A DNA stretch of 6,206 bases from the NCBI GenBank assembly GCA_013215025.1, contig JABSRR010000105.1:1-6206 (forward strand), in the 5' to 3' direction. The notes beneath the pieces are model-generated. The model saw only the letters and a program-made list of their open reading frames with translations. It had not been told where the DNA came from and did no database searches. How positions within the stretch are numbered: position 1 is the first letter of the stretch; every line of letters begins with the position of its first letter. Made by a program: the position numbers and the translations under genes. Source of the DNA: Pseudomonadales bacterium. Its GTDB lineage: Bacteria > Pseudomonadota > Gammaproteobacteria > Pseudomonadales > DT-91. This document shows, in pieces, positions 5,523 through 6,206 of the stretch.

Positions 5523-5930
5523 ATGACAAGGAAGCAGCACCTCGGCTTTGCCCTTAGTTTTTTGGTGTTCTGCGTTGGCGCCTCACTCATCATATATCCC
5601 ATGGGCGCATTTGACTTTGGGCCGCAGTCATTTGTAGTTCTTGGAGTTGCTTACGCCATCTGCGGCGTTCTCCTTTACCGATACTTTCGAGAGCACCCCG
5701 AGGCTTTCGATTCGGATCAGCGTCTGACACCAGCAGCCGAGCTTACCTACCCGCTCGTAGCAACCTCGATGCTTGGTTTCCTAGTAAATCGATTGTTATC
5801 GAACGGTTCCACAATGGACTTTCTGATACCTGCCGTACTGTGCTTCGTTTGTATCTGGGCAGCATTCTTCACTAGTCGATCAAACTTTAGAAAAGCAATG
5901 CTTGAGAGGGAGCTTGAGAGCGAACGCTGA
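5523..5930 (+). CDS. Small four-span membrane protein, unknown function (second type)
   Basis: It encodes 135 residues and is not recognisably related to the membrane protein at 4934. Hydrophobic segments: about 8-28 (GFALSFLVFCVGASLIIYPMG), 36-54 (SFVVLGVAYAICGVLLYRY), 75-92 (YPLVATSMLGFLVNRLLS) and 98-117 (MDFLIPAVLCFVCIWAAFFT). A hydrophilic loop, REHPEAFDSDQRLTPAAE, separates spans 2 and 3, and the C-terminus (SNFRKAMLERELESER) is a charged helix that is probably cytoplasmic. GGAG at 5510-5513 lies nine bases before the ATG. No catalytic or transport motif is visible. It stands alone between repeats E and F. A role as an immunity or accessory membrane protein is possible, but nothing in the sequence shows it. 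Confidence 0.78.
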   Translation: MTRKQHLGFALSFLVFCVGASLIIYPMGAFDFGPQSFVVLGVAYAICGVLLYRYFREHPEAFDSDQRLTPAAELTYPLVATSMLGFLVNRLLSNGSTMDFLIPAVLCFVCIWAAFFTSRSNFRKAMLERELESER

Positions 5931-5995
5931 ATCCGCAACATGCTCGGTCTCGATCGCTCGGCCACTCTTATTCATCCATGCTTTGGTTTGTACCC

Positions 5996-6026
5996 GGCGG
6001 CAGCTATTGGCCCCAAAGCGGACATT
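5996..6026 (-). repeat. Dispersed imperfect palindrome, copy F (inverted)
   Basis: On the minus strand it reads AATGTCCGCTT, then TGGGGCCAAT, then AGCTGCCGCC. As in the other copies, GTCCGCTT is intact and the AGCTGCC arm is the drifted one, so this copy is in the opposite orientation to copies A-E. Confidence 0.65.
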
Positions 6027-6042
6027 CGACTATCAGTGATAA

Positions 6043-6070
6043 ATGTCCCCTTTGAGGTGGAAGGGGACAT
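6043..6070. repeat. Perfect 10-bp hairpin adjoining a half repeat
   Basis: ATGTCCCCTT (6043-6052) pairs perfectly with AAGGGGACAT (6061-6070) around the 8-base loop TGAGGTGG. No T-tract follows. Its right foot overlaps ATGTCCGCTTTCG (6069-6081), a left half of the dispersed repeat. With copy F this makes a compact cluster of palindromes within 90 bases. Confidence 0.6.
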
Positions 6071-6143
6071 GTCCGCTTTCGCCTAATTACGGCCATTTTG
6101 CTATCTTTTTGTTAACGTCCGCGGTAGTCCACAAACACAGTCA

Positions 6144-6160
6144 ACGAAAAGAGTTTTGTT
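6144..6160 (+). promoter_or_regulatory. Leader element similar to that at 3473-3495
   Basis: AACGAAAAGAGTTTTGTT resembles AATGAAAAGGATTTTCGTT upstream of the truncated membrane gene. It pairs less well there (GAAAA/TTTT core only), but it occupies a similar place, about 40 bases before a GCAGGAG ribosome site. Confidence 0.3.
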
Positions 6161-6199
6161 CGCCTTTGCATTGCGTCCACAAGTATGATTTTTCGTGGC

Positions 6200-6204
6200 A
6201 GGAG
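6200..6204 (+). promoter_or_regulatory. Ribosome binding site of a gene starting beyond the right edge
   Basis: AGGAG (within GGCAGGAGTA) at the last bases has the spacing expected for a start codon a few bases outside the window. The 276-base gap 5931-6206 has no gene of its own; it holds copy F, the hairpin and this leader. Confidence 0.5.
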
Positions 6205-6206
6205 TA

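Noticed and set aside
657..6026. CRISPR array made of the repeated core
   Set aside because: Copies are about 600-1600 bases apart with genes between them, not regularly spaced short spacers.

Overview
The window looks like a low-density accessory region of a proteobacterial chromosome, most likely gammaproteobacterial. This is inferred from the attC-like sites, the family make-up of the small genes and the mid-range base composition judged by eye. No rRNA, tRNA, core-metabolism gene, integrase or transposase is visible, so the genus cannot be fixed.

Layout. At the left edge, a reverse-transcriptase gene runs leftwards on the minus strand and is cut by the window border. It includes the motif with the first catalytic aspartate. 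All other genes lie on the plus strand: a DinB-fold protein and a GNAT acetyltransferase with abutting stop and start codons (798-1760); a 388-residue exported protein of unknown family (2064-3230); a broken membrane-protein start joined out of frame to the tail of a second GNAT (3543-3922); a complete Nudix hydrolase (3971-4375) followed by a well-formed attC-like recombination site (4381-4454); a cassette-type reading frame with an in-frame stop (4450-4827); and two unrelated small proteins with about four membrane spans each (4934-5326 and 5523-5930). A strong ribosome binding site ends the window and should belong to a gene starting just outside it.

Two kinds of repeat organise the region. 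One is an integron-type attC: one full site and two decayed left ends beginning ACATAAC, about 380-460 bp apart, which fits a short stretch of gene cassettes. The other is a degenerate imperfect palindrome of about 30 bp with the core GTCCGCTTCTGGCCCC. It occurs six times, in most gaps between genes or gene pairs, five copies in one orientation and the last inverted. The genes therefore sit as 'gene plus repeat' units, with the attC cassettes inside one such unit.

The genes do not form one obvious pathway. The picture is an accretion zone of small enzymes, membrane proteins and a secreted protein, with several decayed members. The best candidates for something new are the reverse transcriptase, the repeat-delimited array itself, and a shared leader that predicts a gene just beyond the right edge.
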